This document shows, piece by piece, positions 45,606 through 57,514 of a stretch of 64,000 nucleotides of DNA. A program made the translations under genes and the position numbers. The stretch's first letter is position 1. The number at the start of each line of letters is the position of its first letter. The notes under the pieces were generated by a model that saw nothing but the letters and a program-made list of their open reading frames with translations, had not been told where the DNA came from and made no database searches. The DNA is from Haematococcus lacustris. Taxonomy: Eukaryota; Chlorophyta; Chlorophyceae; Chlamydomonadales; Haematococcaceae. The DNA lies in contig JASKMD010000014.1 of assembly GCA_030144725.1 (NCBI GenBank), positions 8,942,002 through 9,006,001 on the forward strand. The letters are read 5' to 3'.

Positions 45606-47034
45606 CTGCAGTCACGAGTGCAGTCACGAGTGCAGTCACGAGTGCAGTCACGAGTGCAGTCACGAGTGCAGTCACGAGTGCAGTCACGAGTGCAGTCACG
45701 AGTGCAGTCACGAGTGCAGTCACGCGTGCAGTCACGAGTGCAGTCACGAGTGCAGTCACGAGTGCAGTCACGAGTGCAGTCACGAGTGCAGTCACGAGTG
45801 CAGTCACGAGTGCAGTCACGAGTGCAGTCACGAGGGCACTCTCGAGTGCAGTCTCGAGTGCAGTCACGAGTGCAGTCACGGGTGCAGTCACGAGTGCAGT
45901 CACGAGTGCAGTCACGAGTGCAGTCACGAGTGCAGTCACGAGTGCAGTCACGAGTGCAGTCACGAGAGCAGTCACGAGTGCAGTCACGAGTGCAGTCACG
46001 AGTGCAGTCACGAGTGCAGTCACGAGTGCAGTCACGAGTGCAGTCACGAGTGCAGTCACGGGTGCAGTCACGAGTGCAGTCACGAGTGCAGTCACGAGTG
46101 CAGTCACGAGTGCAGTCACGAGTGCAGTCACGAGTGCAGTCACGAGTGCAGTCACGAGTGCAGTCACGAGTGCAGTCACGAGTGCAGTCACGAGTGCAGT
46201 CACGAGTGCAGTCACGAGTGCAGTCACGAGTGCAGTCACGAGTGCAGTCACGAGTGCAGTCACGAGTGCAGTCACGAGTGCAGTCACGAGTGCAGTCACG
46301 GGTGCAGTCACGAGTGCAGTCACGAGTGCAGTCACGAGTGCAGTCACGAGTGCAGTCACGAGTGCAGTCACGAGTGCAGTCACGAGTGCAGTCACGAGTG
46401 CAGTCACGAGTGCAGTCACGAGTGCAGTCACGAGTGCAGTCACGAGTGCAGTCACGAGTGCAGTCACGAGTGCAGTCACGAGTGCAGTCACGAGTGCAGT
46501 CACGAGTGCAGTCACGAGTGCAGTCACGAGTGCAGTCACGAGTGCAGTCACGAGTGCAGTCACGAGTGCAGTCACGAGTGCAGTCACGAGTGCAGTCACG
46601 AGTGCAGTCACGAGTGCAGTCACGAGTGCAGTCACGAGTGCAGTCACGAGTGCAGTCACGAGTGCAGTCACGAGTGCAGTCACGAGTGCAGTCACGAGTG
46701 CAGTCACGAGTGCAGTCACGAGTGCAGTCACGAGTGCAGTCACGAGTGCAGTCACGAGTGCAGTCACGAGTGCAGTCACGAGTGCAGTCACGAGTGCAGT
46801 CACGAGTGCAGTCACGAGTGCAGTCACGAGTGCAGTCACGAGTGCAGTCACGAGTGCAGTCACGAGTGCAGTCACGAGTGCAGTCACGAGTGCAGTCACG
46901 AGTGCAGTCACGAGTGCAGTCACGAGTGCAGTCACGAGTGCAGTCACGAGTGCAGTCACGAGTGCAGTCACGAGTGCAGTCACGAGTGCAGTCACGAGTG
47001 CAGTCACGGGTGCAGTCACGAGTGCAGTCACGCG
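45606..47034 (+). repeat. 12-bp GTGCAGTCACGA array, ~119 units
   Basis: Very homogeneous; the main variants are GTGCAGTCACGG, GAGCAGTCACGA and a CTCTCGAGTGCAGTCTCGAG block near 45838-45860. This block is mirrored at 51408-51430. Confidence 0.97.
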
Positions 47035-47181
47035 AACCAACGACGGGCGCGGCGTGACGAACGGCCAAGCGGCCAAGCGGCCAAGCGGGCGGCGCGGTCA
47101 AGCGGACGAGAGGCGCGGAGGAATCATCCCAAACCCTTTTGAAAAAGATATATCACTAAGGTGGGTTTAGTCACACACGGG
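47035..47181 (+). repeat. Linker, cassette 7
   Basis: Begins CAACGACGGGCGCGGCGTGACG before the usual CCAAGCGGCCAAGC and CATCCCAAACCC words. Confidence 0.85.
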
Positions 47182-47256
47182 TTAGGGTTAGGGTTAGGGT
47201 TAGGGTTAGGGTTAGGGTTAGGGTTAGGGTTAGGGTTAGGGTTAGGGTTAGGGTTA
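47182..47256 (+). repeat. Interstitial telomere tract, ~12 TTAGGG (cassette 7)
   Basis: Usual CACACGGG left and TTACTAACATTG right flanks. Confidence 0.97.
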
Positions 47257-47815
47257 CTAACATTGTGTTACGGGTCCTCGGAGGGGTCGCCTAAGGAACC
47301 TACCGGAACATAAAACTCAACGTGCGGTCGGTCATTTCGAACGAGCGATAGTGCGTTCGATAGGCCGTGCGAAGGAGACGTCGGTCTGCTAGTTTTCATA
47401 CCCGGGTGTCATTGGACTTTTGCGAGAAAACATCGAAAAAGGGGTCGCCTAAGGAATGTGTTTTTTGAGAGTTAGACCTCGCGAATAGGGGCGCTGGACC
47501 GAGCGCTCCAAAATAGAGGGGCGATTTATCGGTTATCAAAAGTTGACCCTCGACCCTAACCTCGACCCTAACCCTAACCTTACCCTAACCGGGGTTAATC
47601 TCCGCAACCGCTTGGTCATTTTGAGCAAGAGTAGGTGCGTTGGATGGGGCTTGCGAAGGACTTGGAGAGAGCGTGGTTGACACGTCGGGTCTCATTCGAC
47701 TTTTTTGAGGAAACCGCGAAAAACAGGTTTCTCTAAGGAATCGTGTAGTTACACCGTGCGAACACGCGCGTTAGAACAAGCGCGACAACATGAGGGAGCG
47801 TATTGAAAATGAAAG
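47257..47815 (+). repeat. Conserved module, cassette 7 (one Part C subunit)
   Basis: It ends at GCGTATTGAAAATGAAAGTC, where the hairpin array replaces the second subunit. Confidence 0.9.
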
Positions 47816-48430
47816 TCCTCGGAGCAGAGCCTAAGTTGTCATTGCACAGTGACACAAGATGGCCTCCGAGCTGACCCAAAGTTGTCATTGCACAACGACA
47901 CAAGATGGCCTCCGAGCTGACCCAAAGTTGTCATTGCACAGCGACACAAGATGGCCTCCGAGCTGACCCAAAGTTGTCATTGCGCAGCGATACAAGATGG
48001 CCTCCGAGCTGACCCATAGTTGTCACTGCACAGTGACACAAGATGGCCTCCGGGCTGACCCAAAGTTGTCATTGCACAGTGACACAAGATGGCCTCAGAG
48101 CTGAGCCAACGTTGTCATTGCACAGTGACACAACATGGCCTCCGGGCTGACCCAAAGTTGTCATTGCACAGCGACACAAGATGGCCTCGGAGCTGCGCCA
48201 TAGTTGTCACTGCACAGAGACACAAGATGGCCTCGGACTTCAGCCACAGTTGTCATTGCACAGTGACACAAATGGCATCGGAGCTGAGCTACAGTTGTCA
48301 TTGCACAGAGACACGAGATGGCCTTTGACGTGGGCCACAGTTGTCATTGCACAGTGACACAAAATGGCCTAGAGGCTGAACCACAATTGTCATTGCACAC
48401 TGACACAAACAGGCCTCGGGGCTGAGCCAA
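47816..48430 (+). repeat. 43-bp hairpin-unit array (type 2)
   Basis: Units read GGCCTCCGAGCTGACCCAAA then GTTGTCATTGCACAGTGACACAAGAT. The core TTGTCA-TTGCACAG-TGACA(C)AA is self-complementary. About fourteen units. Confidence 0.92.
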
Positions 48431-48575
48431 AGTACCCCGCACGAACTACCAGCACAAAGTACCCCACACGAAGTACCCCGCACGAAGTACCCGCACGAAG
48501 TACCCCCACGAAGTACTGTGCACGAAGTACCCCGCACCAGGTATCCGCACGAAGTACCCGCGCGGGGTACCACCC
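48431..48575 (+). repeat. GTACCCCGCACGAA array
   Basis: Units of 12-14 bp, as at 20.3 kb, with single CCCCACGAAGTACTGTGCACG variants. Confidence 0.88.
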
Positions 48576-48751
48576 ACTACATGTACGTTACGATCACGTG
48601 GCCACCCTGCGAGCAAACAAGGGGCGCGGCGCAAACGAACGGTCAAGCGGCCAAACGGCCGAGGCGGTCAAGCGGACGAGAGGCGCAGAGGCATCATCCC
48701 AAACCCCTTTGAAAATGATGTATCACTAAGGTGGGTTTAGTCACACACGGG
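48576..48751 (+). repeat. Linker, cassette 8
   Basis: Complete linker with TACGTTACGATCACGTGGCC. Confidence 0.85.
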
Positions 48752-48815
48752 TTAGGGTTAGGGTTAGGGTTAGGGTTAGGGTTAGGGTTAGGGTTAGGGT
48801 TAGGGTTAGGGTTAC
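48752..48815 (+). repeat. Interstitial telomere tract, ~10 TTAGGG (cassette 8)
   Basis: Usual flanks. Confidence 0.97.
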
Positions 48816-49520
48816 TAACATTGTGTTACGGGTCCTCGGAGGGGTCGCCTAAGGAACCTACCGGAACATAAAACGCGACGTACGGTCGGTCATTTCGAAC
48901 GAGCGATAGTGCGTTCGATAGGCCGTGCGAAGGAGGCGTCGGTCTGCTAGTTTTCATACCCGGGTGTCATTGGACTTTTGCGAGAAAACATCGAAAAAGG
49001 GGTCGCCTAAGGAATGTGTTTTTTGAGAGTTAGACCTCGCGAATAGGAGCGCTGGACCGAACGCTCCAAAATAGAGGGGCGATTTATCGGTTATCAAAAG
49101 TTGACCCTCGACCCTAACCTCGACCCTAACCCTAACCTCACCCTAACCGGGGTTAATCTCCGCAACCGCTTGGTCATTTTGAGCAAGAGTAGGTGCGTTG
49201 GATGGGGCTTGCGAAGGACTTGGAGAGAGCGTGGTTGACACGTCGGGTCTCATTCGACTTTTTTGAGCAAACCGCGTAAAACTGTTTTTTCTAAGGAACC
49301 GTGTTGTTACACCGTGCGAACACGCGCGTTAGAACAAGCGCGACAACAAGAGGGGCCGCACTAAAAATGAAAGTCTTAAACCAAGTGGTCGACATGTTAG
49401 GGTCATGCGAGTCTTCCGAGAAAACCGCGATATTTTTTCACTAAGGAATCGTAGAGTTACACCGTGCCAATACGCGCGTTAGAACAAGCGCGACAACATG
49501 AGGGAGCGTATTGAAAATGA
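48816..49520 (+). repeat. Conserved module, cassette 8
   Basis: Two Part C subunits; ends AATGAAAGTC as in cassette 7. Confidence 0.9.
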
Positions 49521-50275
49521 AAGTCCTCGGAGCAGAGCCAAAGTTGTTACTGCACAGTGACACAAGATGGCCTAGGAGTTGAGCCAAAGGTGTCATTGCA
49601 CAGTGACACGAAGTGGCCTCGGAGCTGACCCAAAGTTGTCATTGCACAGTGACACAAGATGGCCTTTGACGTGGGCAACAGTTGTCATTGCACAGTGACA
49701 CAAACATGCCTCGGAGCTGATCCAAAGTTGTCATTGCACAGTGACACAAATGGCATCGGAGCTGAGCCAAAGCTGTCATTGCACAATGACACAAGATGGC
49801 CTTTGACGTGGGCAACAGTTGTCATTGCACAGTGACACAAACATGCCTCGGAGCTGAGCCAAAGTTGTCATTGCACAGTGACACAAACATGCCTCGGAGC
49901 TGAGCCAAAGTTGTCATTGCACAGTGACACAAATGGCCTCGGAGCTGAGCCAAAGCTGTCATTGCACAGTGACACAAGATGGCCTTTGACGTGGGCCACT
50001 TTTGTCATAGCACAGTGACACAAACAGGCCTCGGAGCTGAGCCAAAGGTGTCATTGCACAGTGACACGAGATGGCCTTTGATGTGGGCAACAGTGTCATT
50101 GCACAGTGACACAAACATGCCTCGGAGCTGAGCCAAAGTTGTCATTGCACAGTGACACAAACAGGCCTCGGAGCTGAGCCAGAGGTGTCATTGCACAGTG
50201 ACACAAAATGGCCTAGAGTCTCAACCACAATTGTCATTGCACAGTGACACAAACAGGCCTCGGAGCTGAGCCAAA
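49521..50275 (+). repeat. 43-bp hairpin-unit array (type 2), ~17 units
   Basis: Same hairpin core. Alternates GCCTTTGACGTGGGCAACAG and GCCTCGGAGCTGAGCCAAAG, giving a two- to three-unit higher order. Confidence 0.92.
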
Positions 50276-50448
50276 GTACCCCGCACGAAGTACCCGCCCG
50301 AAGTACCCCGCACGAAGTACCCCGCACGAAGTACCCCGCACGAAGTACCCGCACGAAGTACCCGCACGAAGTACCCCCACGAAGTACTTTGCACGAAGTA
50401 CCCCGCACGAAGTACCCGCACGAAGTACCCGCACGGGGTACCACCCAC
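50276..50448 (+). repeat. GTACCCCGCACGAA array
   Basis: About thirteen units, the cleanest block of this family. Confidence 0.9.
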
Positions 50449-50628
50449 TACATGTACGTTACGATCACGTGGCCACCCTGCGAGCAAACAAGGGGCACGG
50501 CGCAAACGAACGGTCAAGCGGCCAAACGGCCGAGGCGATCAGGCGGGCGAGGCGCGCGGAGGCATTATCCCGTACCCCTTTTAAAAAGAATGTAGCACTA
50601 AGGTGGGTTTAGTCACACACGGGTTAGG
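50449..50628 (+). repeat. Linker, cassette 9a, ending in a single TTAGGG at the inversion junction
   Basis: Complete linker. After CACACGGGTTAGGG the sequence becomes ATGATGCCTCTGCGCC, the reverse complement of linker sequence, with no further telomere repeat. Confidence 0.88.
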
Positions 50629-50734
50629 GATGATGCCTCTGCGCCTCTCGTCCGCTTGACCGCGCCGCCCGCTTGACCGCTTGGCCGCATGGCCGTTCGT
50701 CATGCCGCGCCCATCGTTGGTTCGCGTGACTGCA

Positions 50735-51612
50735 CTCGTGACTGCACACGTGACGCCACCCGTGACTGCACTCGTGCTTGCACCCGTGACTGCACTCTTG
50801 ACTACACTCTTGACTGCACTTGTGACTTCACTCGTGACTGCACTCGTGAACTCGTGACTGCACCCGTGAACTCGTGACTGCACTCGTGACTGCACTCGTG
50901 ACTGCACTCGTGATTGCACTCGTGATTGCACTCGTGACTGCACTCGTGACTGCACCCGTGACTGCACTCGTGATTGCACTCGTGACTGCACTCGTGACTG
51001 CACTCGTGACTGCACTCGTGACTGCACTCGTGACTGCACTCGTGACTGCACCCGTGACTGCACTCGTGACTGCACTCGTGACTGCACTCTCGACTGCACT
51101 CGTGACTGCACTCGTGACGGCACTCGTGACTGCACTCGTGACTGCACTCGTGACTGCACTCGTGACTGCACTCGTGACTGCACTCGTGACCGCACTCGTG
51201 ACTGCACTCGTGACTGCACCCTTGACTGCACTCGTGACTGCACTCGTGACTGCACTCGTGACTGCACTCGTGACTGCACTCGTGACTGCACTCGTGACTG
51301 CTCTCGTGACTGCACTCGTGACTGCACTCGTGACTGCACTCGTGACTGCACTCGTGATTGCACTCGTGACTGCACTCGTGACTGCACCCGTGACTGCACT
51401 CGTGACTGCACTCGAGACTGCACTCGAGAGTGCCCTCGTGACTGCACTCGTGACTGCACTCGTGACTGCACTCGTGACTGCACTCGTGACTGCACTCGTG
51501 ACTGCACTCGTGACTGCACTCGTGACTGCACTCGTGACTGCACTCGTGACTGCACTCGTGACTGCACTCGTGACTGCACTCGTGACTGCACTCGTGACTG
51601 CACTCGTGACTG
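50735..51612 (-). repeat. 12-bp array, inverted copy, ~72 units
   Basis: On + it reads TGACTGCACTCG. The left 140 bp is more degenerate (CTTGACTACACTCTTGACTG). It is shorter than its partner by about 45 units. Confidence 0.95.
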
Positions 51613-52020
51613 CAGGGTGCAGGCACGGGCACGGGCACGGGCACGGGCACGGGCACGGGCACGGGCACGGGCACGGGCACGGGCACGGGCACGGGCACAG
51701 GCACGGGCACGGGCACGGGCACGGGCACGGGCACGGGCACGGGCACGGGCACGGGCACGGGCACGGGCACGGGCACGGGCACGGGCACGGGCACGGGCAC
51801 GAGCACGGGCACGGGCATGGGCACAGGCACGGGCACGGGCACGGGCACGGGCACGAGCACGAGTGCGGGCACGGGTGCAGGCACGGATGCAGGCACGAAT
51901 GCATGCACGAATGTAGGCTCGAATGTAGGCACGCTGCCACGAATGCATGCACGAATGTAGGCACGAATGCAGGCACGAATGCAAGCACGAATGCAGGCAC
52001 GAAGGCACGAATGCAAGAAT
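51613..52020 (-). repeat. GGCACG hexamer array, inverted copy
   Basis: Reverse complement of 45131-45605, with longer uninterrupted (GGCACG)n and fewer CGGGTGCGGG variants. Confidence 0.95.
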
Positions 52021-52662
52021 GCGGTGAACCCCGTGCGAAGAACCCTGTGCGGGGGAACCCATGCGAGGTATCCCGTGCAAGGTATCTCGAGGCATACACA
52101 TGAAGAACCATAACTCATCACTGGCTTGGACTATTTGCATGCTACCTATTAGGTTGGGAAGCTGAATGCATCCTTTACAATCGTTTATATCCATATTTCA
52201 TGAGAGCTCACTTTGGTCACTCGGTACCATCTCCCTTAGCAAAAAACAGGATCACAGCCTAGCACCTTGTCTAACAACTCATCACCTTTTGAGAATTACA
52301 CTTGGGCCCAAGGAAGTTTTGTTGTTTTCTAGGTTACAATAGACTACGTACCGGGTTACAAGCTTGAACTCCCAAGTTGGCTCGGATTGCATTAACTCCC
52401 ATGTTTCGAAGCCAGCCATGAACTAATTTGTACAAGTGATTTCACAGCATCACAAGGGCTGACAATCTTGAGCACTGTGGCCCCAAGGGAGTCTCGTCCT
52501 CCTCTAAGTCACAACACCCTACATACCAAACGTTAGGCGTTAACTACCAAGTTTTGCAAGCCAGCTATACACTATTTTGTATGAGTGCGCTATGCAATTG
52601 ACCCATCAATGGTGACGTCCACTGGTCCATTAGCTTTGCTGGCAACCTACGCAACACCATGA

Positions 52663-55540
52663 TCACACAACATTCATACTCATGTCATGACATATGGCAG
52701 CAAGATAGGTCCTGATAGTGGGCAGTGCAAAAGTGCGCTCTAGGGTATCCAACTCCCAGCCAGGTGGGTGCAGCAACAGCTTCGGGTGCCTGGCTTGTGC
52801 TTCGTATGGGCAGCTGAGGCAACGAGCACCCACCAGGGCAAAGCTGCTTCCATACGGCAACACATTGTGCCTAAAGTTGATGATGTCAGGATTGGTGATG
52901 GACTTGCGATTCAGGACTGGTGATGGGGTGCTGGTGCACTAGCAGCTCTCCAGCCCGTGTCAGGGCGGTGTTGGGACCTGCATGCACACATGCACATGCA
53001 TAGGACATAGCGGTTATGGCACATCACAACACAGTTAAACCAAGTGGACCATAGGAAGGTTACCAGAGTGGTGCAGCAGTGGGGTTAGACATGTGCTGAC
53101 ATGTGGTGGGGCAGCAGCTGGCATGTGGTGGGGCCGCAGCGGGCAGGGGGCGCGGCCGCAGCGGGCATGAGGTGGGGCAGGAGCGGGCATGGGGTGGGGC
53201 CGCAGCGAGCATGGGGTGGGGCAGCAGCTGGCATGGGGTGGGGCAGCAGCGGGCAGGGGGTGGGGCCGCAACAGTATGGCATGGGGCTGCAGCGGGCATG
53301 GGGTGCGGCCGCAGCGGGCATGGGGTGGGGCAGCAGCAGGGAGGGGGTGGGGCCGCAGCGGGCATAAGGAGCGGCCGCATCGGGCATGAGGTGAGGCAGA
53401 GCGGGAGGGGGTGGAGCAGCAGCTGGCATGTAGTGCGGTCGCAAGGGGCATGGGGTGGGGCCGCAGCGGGCATGAGGTAGGGCAGCAGCGGGCAGGGGGT
53501 GGGGCCGCAGCGGGCATGAGGTGGGGCAGGAGCGGGCAGGGGGTGGGGCAGCAGCTGGCATGTGGTGCGGCCGCAGCGGGCATGGGGTGGGGCAGCAGCG
53601 GGCAGGGGGTGCGGCCGCAGCGGGCATGAGGTGGGGCAGGAGCGGGCAGGGGGTGGGGCAGCAGCTGGCATGTGGTGCGGCCGCAGCGGGCATGGGGTGG
53701 GGCCGCAGCGGGCATGGGGTGGGGCAGCAGCGGGCAGGGGGTGGGGCCGCAGCGGGCATGGGGTGGGGCAGCAGCGGGCATGGGGTGGGGCAGCAGCGGG
53801 CAGGGGGTGGGGCCGCAGCGGGCATGAGGTGGGGCAGGAGCGATAGGGGGTGGGGCAGCAGCTGGCATGTGGTGCGACCGCAGCGGGCATGGGGTGGGGC
53901 CGCAGCGGGCATGGGGTGGGGCAGCAGCGGGCAGGGGGTGCGGCCGCAGCGGGCATGAGGTGGGGCAGGAGCGATAGGGGGTGGGGCAGCAGCTGGCATG
54001 TGGTGCGACCGCAGCGGGCATGGGGTGGGGCCGCAGCGGGCATGGGGTGGGGCAGCAGCGGGCAGGGGGTGGGGCCGCAACGGGCATGGGGTGGGGCAGC
54101 AGCTGGCATGTGGTGGGGCCGCAGCGGGCATGGGGTGGGGCAGCACTGGGCAGGGGGTGGGGCAGCAGCGGGCAGGGGGTGGGGCAGCAGCGGGCAGGGG
54201 TGGGGGCCGCAGCGGGCATGGGGTGGGGCAGCAGCGGGCAGGGGGTGGGGCAGGAGCGGGCAGGGGGTGGGGCAGCAGCGGGCATGGGGTGGGGCAGCAG
54301 CGGGCAGGGGGTGCGGCCGCATCGGGCATGAGGTGGGGCAGGAGTGGGCAGGGGGTGGGGCAGCAGCTGGCATGTGGTGCGGCCGCAGCTGGCATGGGGT
54401 GGGGCCGCAGCGGGCATGGGGTGGGGCAGCAGCGGGCAGGGGGTGCGGCCGCAGCGGGCATGAGGTGGGGCAGCAGCTGGCATGTGGTGCGGCCGCAGCG
54501 GGCATGGGGTGGGGCCGCAGCGGGCATGGGGTGGGGCAGCAACGGGCAGGGGGTGCGGCCGCAGCGGGCATGAGGTGGGGCAGGAGCGGGTAGGGGGTGG
54601 GGCAGCAGCTGGCATGTGGTGCGGCCGCAGCGGGCATGGGGTGGGGCAGCAGCGGGCAGGGGGTGGGGCCGCAACAGGCATGGGGTGGGGCAGCAGCTGG
54701 CATGTGGTGGGGCAGCAGCGGGCATGGGGTGGGGCCGCAGCGGGCATGGGGTGGGGCAGCAGCGGGCATGGGGTGCGGCCGCAGCGGGCATGGGGTGGGG
54801 CAGCACTGGGCAGGGGGTGGGGCAGCAGCGGGCAGGGGGTGGGGCAGCAGCAGGCAGGGGTGGGGGCCGCAGCGGGCATGGGGTGGGGCAGCAGCGGGCA
54901 GGGGGTGGGGCCGCAGCGGGCAGGGGGTGCGGCCGCATCGGGCATGAGGTGGGGCAGGAGCGGGCAGGGGGAGGGGCAGCAGCAGGCATGAGGTGGGGCC
55001 GCAGTGGGCAGGGGATGGGGCCGCAGCGGGCAGGGTTTGGGGCCGCAGCGGGCAGGGGGTGGGGCCGCAGCGGGCAGGGGGTGGGGCAGCAGCAGGCAGG
55101 GGGGGGGGGCAGCAGCGGGCAGGGGGTGGGGCAGCAGCAGGCAGGGGATGGGGCAGCAGCGGGCAGGGGGTGGGGCAGCAGCGGGCATGAGGTGGGGCCA
55201 CAGCGCGCATGAGGTGGGGCCACAGCGCGCATGAGGTGGGGACGCAGCAGGCAGGGGGTGGGGCCGCAGCCGGCATGAGGTGGGGCCGCAGCGGGCATGG
55301 GGTGGGGCCGCAGCGGGCATGGGGTGGGGCCGCAGCGGGCATGGGGTGGGGCAGCAGCAGGCATGGGGTGGGGCAGCAGCGGGCAGGGAGTGCCGCTGCA
55401 GCGGGCATGATGTGGGGCCGCAGCTGGCATGTGGTGGGGCCGCAGCTGGCATGGGGTGGGGCAGCAGCAGGCAGGGGGTCGGCCGCACCTGTGATGCCTA
55501 TGAACATGCGTACGTAGCCTGGCTGCTGAGCTCTTAGGCG
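52663..55540 (-). pseudogene. Two-exon gene remnant, inverted copy, with a 2.5 kb minisatellite intron
   Basis: Exon 1 ends at 55499 with donor GTGCGG (minus), and the acceptor TGCAG lies at 52982-52978. The second exon runs 52977 to the TCA stop at 52665-52663. Relative to 35911-44494 it has a 12-bp in-frame loss in the LQAVL region, a 26-bp loss in exon 1 and several substitutions (TCCTGAATCG, ATCCTGACATC). It keeps the frame-shifting 25-bp duplication. The splice borders are conserved although the intron differs by 5.7 kb. Confidence 0.5.
53090..55490 (-). repeat. 22-bp minisatellite, inverted copy, ~109 units
   Basis: The unit on + is GGCATGGGGTGGGGCAGCAG CG with CCGCAG variants. About 30% of the length of the array at 36.0-44.06 kb. 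Confidence 0.97.
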
Positions 55541-55590
55541 AGCAGGCGAGCAGGCAGGCCGGCGAGCAGGCAGGCAGGTAGGCATGCATG

Positions 55591-55622
<32 letters not shown>

Positions 55623-55651
55623 TGCACTGCTGCTGCTGCTGATGCGCTGGG

Positions 55652-55747
55652 TTAGGGTTAGGGTTAGGGTTAGGGTTAGGGTTAGCAGCAGCCCCTGCTG
55701 CTGCTGCTGGGCCCCCGGGTTAGGGTTAGGGTTAGGGTTAGGGTTAC
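55652..55747 (+). repeat. Split telomere tract interrupted by CTG repeats (cassette 9)
   Basis: Six TTAGGG (55652-55685), then GCAGCAGCCCCTGCTGCTGC and GGGCCCCCGGG, then five TTAGGG (55720-55747). The left flank is CTGATGCGCTGG from the CAG repeat instead of the linker. Confidence 0.95.
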
Positions 55748-56640
55748 TAACATTGTGTTACGGGTCCTCGGAGGGGTCGCCTAAGGAACCTACCGTAACA
55801 TAAAACTGAACGTACGGTCGGTCATTTCGAACGAGCGATAGTGCGTTCGATAGGCCGCGCGAAGGAGACGGCCGTCTGCTAGTTTTCATACCCGGGTGTC
55901 ATTGGACTTTTGCGAGAAAACGTCGAAAAAGGGGTCGCCTAAGGAATGTGTTTTTTGAGAGTTAGACCTCGCGAATAGGAGCGCTGGACCGAACGCTCCA
56001 AAATAGAGGGGCGATTTATCGGTTATCAAAAGTTGACCCTCGACCCTAACCTCGACCCTAACCCTAACCTCACCCTAACCGGGGTTAATCTCCGCAACCG
56101 CTTGGTCATTTTGAGCAAGAGTAGGTGCGTTGGATGGGGCTTGCGAAGGACTTGGAGAGAGCGTGGTTGACACGTCGGGTCTCATTCGACTTTTTTGAGG
56201 AAATCGCGAAAAACAAGTTTCTCTAAGGAATCGTGTTGTTACACCGTGCTAACACGCACGTTAGAACAAGCGCGACAACTTGAGGGGGCGTACTGAAAAT
56301 GAAAGTCAGAAACCAAGTGGTCGACATGTTAGGGGAATGCGAGTCTTCCGAAAAAACCGCGATATTTTTTTTCACTAAGGAATCGTAGAGTTACACCGTG
56401 CCAGTACGCTCGTTAGAACAAGCGCGACAACAAGAGTGGGCGTACGGAAAATGAAAGTCAGAAACCAAGTGGTCGACATGTTGGGGTCTTGCGAGTCTTC
56501 CGAGAAAATCGCGATATTTCTTTCACTAAGGAATCGTAGAGTTACACCGTGCCAATACGCTCGTTAGAACAAGCGCGACAACAAGAGTGGGCGTACTGAA
56601 AACGAAAGTCAAAAACCAAGTGGTCGACATGTTCATGTCT
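55748..56640 (+). repeat. Conserved module, cassette 9 (three Part C subunits)
   Basis: Part C subunits start near 56198, 56353 and 56500, each with ACACCGTGC, ACAAGCGCGACAAC and CCAAGTGGTCGACATGTT. This is the highest subunit number in the window. Confidence 0.9.
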
Positions 56641-56644
56641 AACT

Positions 56645-57000
56645 TGCACCCGTGCCCGCACTCATGCCCGTGCCCGTGCCCGTGCCCGTGCCCGTGCCCG
56701 TGCCCGTGCCCGTGCCCGTGCCCGTGCCCGTGCCCGTGCCCGTGCCCATGCCCGTGCCCGTGCCTACACCCGTGCCCGTGCCTACACCCGTGCCCGTGCC
56801 CGTGCCCGTGCCTACACCCGTGCCTTCACTCTTGCCCGCACCCGTGCCCGCACTCGTGCCCGTGCCCGTGCCCGTGCCCGTGCCCGTGCCCGTGCCCGTG
56901 CCCGTGCCCGTGCCCGTGCCCGTGCCCGTGCCCGTGCCCGTGCCCGTGCCTACACCCGTGCCTACACCCGTGCCCGTGCCCGTGCCCGTGCCTGCACCCT
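56645..57000 (+). repeat. CGTGCC hexamer array with CTACACC variants
   Basis: (CGTGCC)n with periodic TGCCTACACCCG, in the same order relative to the 12-bp array as at 45.1-45.6 kb. Confidence 0.95.
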
Positions 57001-57368
57001 ACAGTCACGAGTGCAGTCACGAGTGCAGTCACGAGTGCAGTCACGGGCGCAGTCACGAGTGCAGTCACGAGTGCAGTCACGAGTGCAGTCACGAGTGCAG
57101 TCATGGGTGCAGTCCCGAGTGCACTCGAGAGTGCAGTCACGAGGGCAGTCACGAGGGCAGTCACGAGTGCAGTCACGAGTGCCGTCACGAGGGCAGTCAC
57201 GAGTGCAGTCACGAGTGGAGTCACGTTAAGTCACGAGTGCAGTCAAAAGTGCAGTCAAGAGTGCAGTCACGGGTGCAAGCACGAGTGCAGTCACGAGTGC
57301 AGTCACGAGTGGAGTCACGGGTGGCGTCACGGATGCAGTCACGGGTGCAGTCACGAGTGCAATCACGC
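57001..57368 (+). repeat. 12-bp GTGCAGTCACGA array, degenerate short copy
   Basis: About 30 units with GAGGGCAGTC, GTGGAGTC and CAAAAGTGC variants. It matches the degenerate left edge of the inverted copy near 50.74 kb. Confidence 0.93.
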
Positions 57369-57514
57369 GAACCAACGATGGGCGCGGCGTGACGAACGGC
57401 CAAGCGGCCAAGCGGCCAAGCGGGCGGCGCGGTCAAGCGGACGTGAGGCGCGGAGGCATCATCCCAGACCCCTTTGAAAAAGATATAACACTAAGGTGGG
57501 TTTAGTCACACACG
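57369..57514 (+). repeat. Linker, cassette 10
   Basis: CAACGATGGGCGCGGCGTGACG start and CATCATCCCAGACCCC, ending CACACGGG. Confidence 0.85.

Larger units (their letters stand above)
50629..55649 (-). repeat. Right arm of a large inverted duplication
   Basis: This is the reverse complement of about 35.8-47.1 kb in the same relative order: linker, 12-bp array (50.73-51.61 kb), CGTGCC array (51.62-52.0 kb), non-coding flank (52.0-52.66 kb), gene exons and the 22-bp minisatellite. Array lengths differ between arms. A short inverted piece of CCTG/CAG repeat closes it at 55.5-55.65 kb. Confidence 0.93.
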
